20,000 bases of DNA from Symsagittifera roscoffensis (Eukaryota; Xenacoelomorpha; Acoela; Convolutidae), in the NCBI RefSeq assembly GCF_963678635.1, contig NW_026970954.1, positions 1 through 20,000 of the forward strand, given 5' to 3'. The number at the start of each line of letters is the position of its first letter. The stretch's first letter is position 1. The notes beneath the pieces are model-generated. The model was not told the DNA's origin. It did not search any database and was given only the letters and a program-made list of their open reading frames with translations. Both the position numbers and the translations under genes were made by a program. Below, in pieces: positions 18,877-20,000 of the stretch.

Positions 18877-20000
18877 AAGGATCACCATGAAGGATCACCT
18901 TGAGTCAACCTAACTTGCATCAGGTTAACTCTCTTTAAACCATCTTTCGGGAATCTAAGGTGATCCATTACGGACTACCTTGAGCTAATCTAACCTTAGT
19001 TAGATCAACTCTAGATGGACCATCTTAGATGGACCATCTATCAAAGGATCACCAAGAAGGATCACCTTGAGTCAACCTAACTTGCATCAGGTTAACTCTC
19101 TTTAAACCATCTTTCGGGAATCTGAGGTGATCCATTAAGGACTACCTTGAGCTAATCTAACCTTAGTTAGATCAACTCTTAGATGGACCATCTTAGATGG
19201 ACCATCTATCAAAGGATCACCAAGAAGGATCACCTTGAGTCAACCTAACTTGCATCAGGTCAACTCTCTTTAAACCATCTTTCGGGAATCTAAGGTGATC
19301 CATTAAGGACTACCTTGAGCTAATCTAACCTTAGTTAGATCAACTCTTAGATGGACCATCTTAGATGGACCATCTATCAAAGGATCACCAAGAAGGATCA
19401 CCTTGAGTCAACCTAACTTGCATCAGGTTAACTCTCTTTAAACCATCTTTCGGGAATCTGAGGTGATCCATTAAGGACTACCTTGAGCGAATCTAACCTT
19501 AGTTAGATCAACTCTTAGATGGACCATCTTAGATGGACCATCTATCAAAGGATCACCAAGAAGGATCACCTTGAGTCAACCTAACTTGCATCAGGTTAAC
19601 TCTCTTTAAACCATCTTTCGGGAATCTGAGGTGATCCATTAAGGACTACCTTGAGCGAATCTAACCTTAGTTAGATCAACTCTTAGATGGACCATCTTAG
19701 ATGGACCATCTATCAAAGGATCACCAAGAAGGATCACCTTGAGTCAACCTAACTTGCATCAGGTTAACTCTCTTTAAACCATCTTTCGGGAATCTGAGGT
19801 GATCCATTAAGGACTACCTTGAGCTAATCTAACCTTAGTTAGATCAACTCTTAGATGGACCATCTTAGATGGACCATCTATCAAAGGATCACCAAGAAGG
19901 ATCACCTTGAGTCAACCTAACTTGCATCAGGTTAACTCTCTTTAAACCATCTTTCGGGAATCTAAGGTGATCCATTAAGGACTACCTTGAGCTAATCTAA
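18877..20000. repeat. 168-bp tandem repeat array, at least 6.7 copies, continues off the window
   Basis: Units begin with (A)AAGGATCACCAAGAAGGATC at 18876 (a variant), 19043, 19211, 19379, 19547, 19715 and 19883. The step is 168 bp, except 167 for the first because of one missing T near 19010. The unit is rich in inverted repeats: GGATCACC twice against GGTGATCC; ATCTAAC-CTTA-GTTAGAT; GAGTCAACCT against AGGTTAACTC. It also has a doubled CTTAGATGGACCATC. Only a few sites vary, such as GAATCTAAGG/GAATCTGAGG and GAGCTAATC/GAGCGAATC. No gene is seen. Confidence 0.95.

Overview
The window is a piece of eukaryotic nuclear ribosomal DNA. It holds one complete small-subunit (18S) rRNA gene on the minus strand (911-2727) and about 17 kb of flanking transcribed and non-transcribed spacer. 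I see no protein-coding gene. The 18S is full length (about 1817 nt) and carries the universal core motifs, but its 5' end and variable regions are divergent. Several core stretches read most like animal 18S, so a fast-evolving metazoan is my best guess. I cannot name the organism.

Layout, left to right (rRNA sense is right to left). Positions 1-910 lie downstream of 18S, where ITS1 should be. They hold a 38-bp tandem array (1-181), a hairpin module (196-290), one copy of a 168-bp element (317-465) and a 100-bp tandem array (486-808). No 5.8S is present. The 18S follows at 911-2727. Positions 2728 to about 3950 are the inferred 5' ETS, which contains a 357-bp tandem duplication. About 1.2 kb upstream of 18S, at 3945-3986, is a candidate RNA polymerase I promoter: a TATA-plus-G-run initiator-like motif and an upstream box. 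Degenerate satellite sequence fills 3987-4539. Positions 4540-18235 are a very homogeneous array of 37.2 copies of a 368-bp repeat. Just beyond it is a second copy of the promoter box (18249-18269), then a 26-nt A run, then about 470 bp of unique spacer. From 18783 to the end, the hairpin module and the 168-bp element reappear, the latter as a tandem array running off the window.

The parts suggest the arrangement known from animal rDNA spacers: gene promoter, repetitive enhancer-type array, then a duplicated promoter element farther upstream. This is inferred from layout and one shared 21-bp box, not from homology to a known promoter. The most notable observations are:
- the paired boxes flanking the array, with the array edge where transcription from the distal box would be expected to begin;
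- AGCT tetranucleotides on a roughly 21-bp grid within the 368-bp unit;
- a sense-strand hairpin in every unit;
- a dispersed hairpin shared by all three spacer regions, with a compensatory base-pair change;
- the same two modules, in the same order, on both sides of the 18S, which raises the question of whether 5.8S/28S follows this 18S normally.
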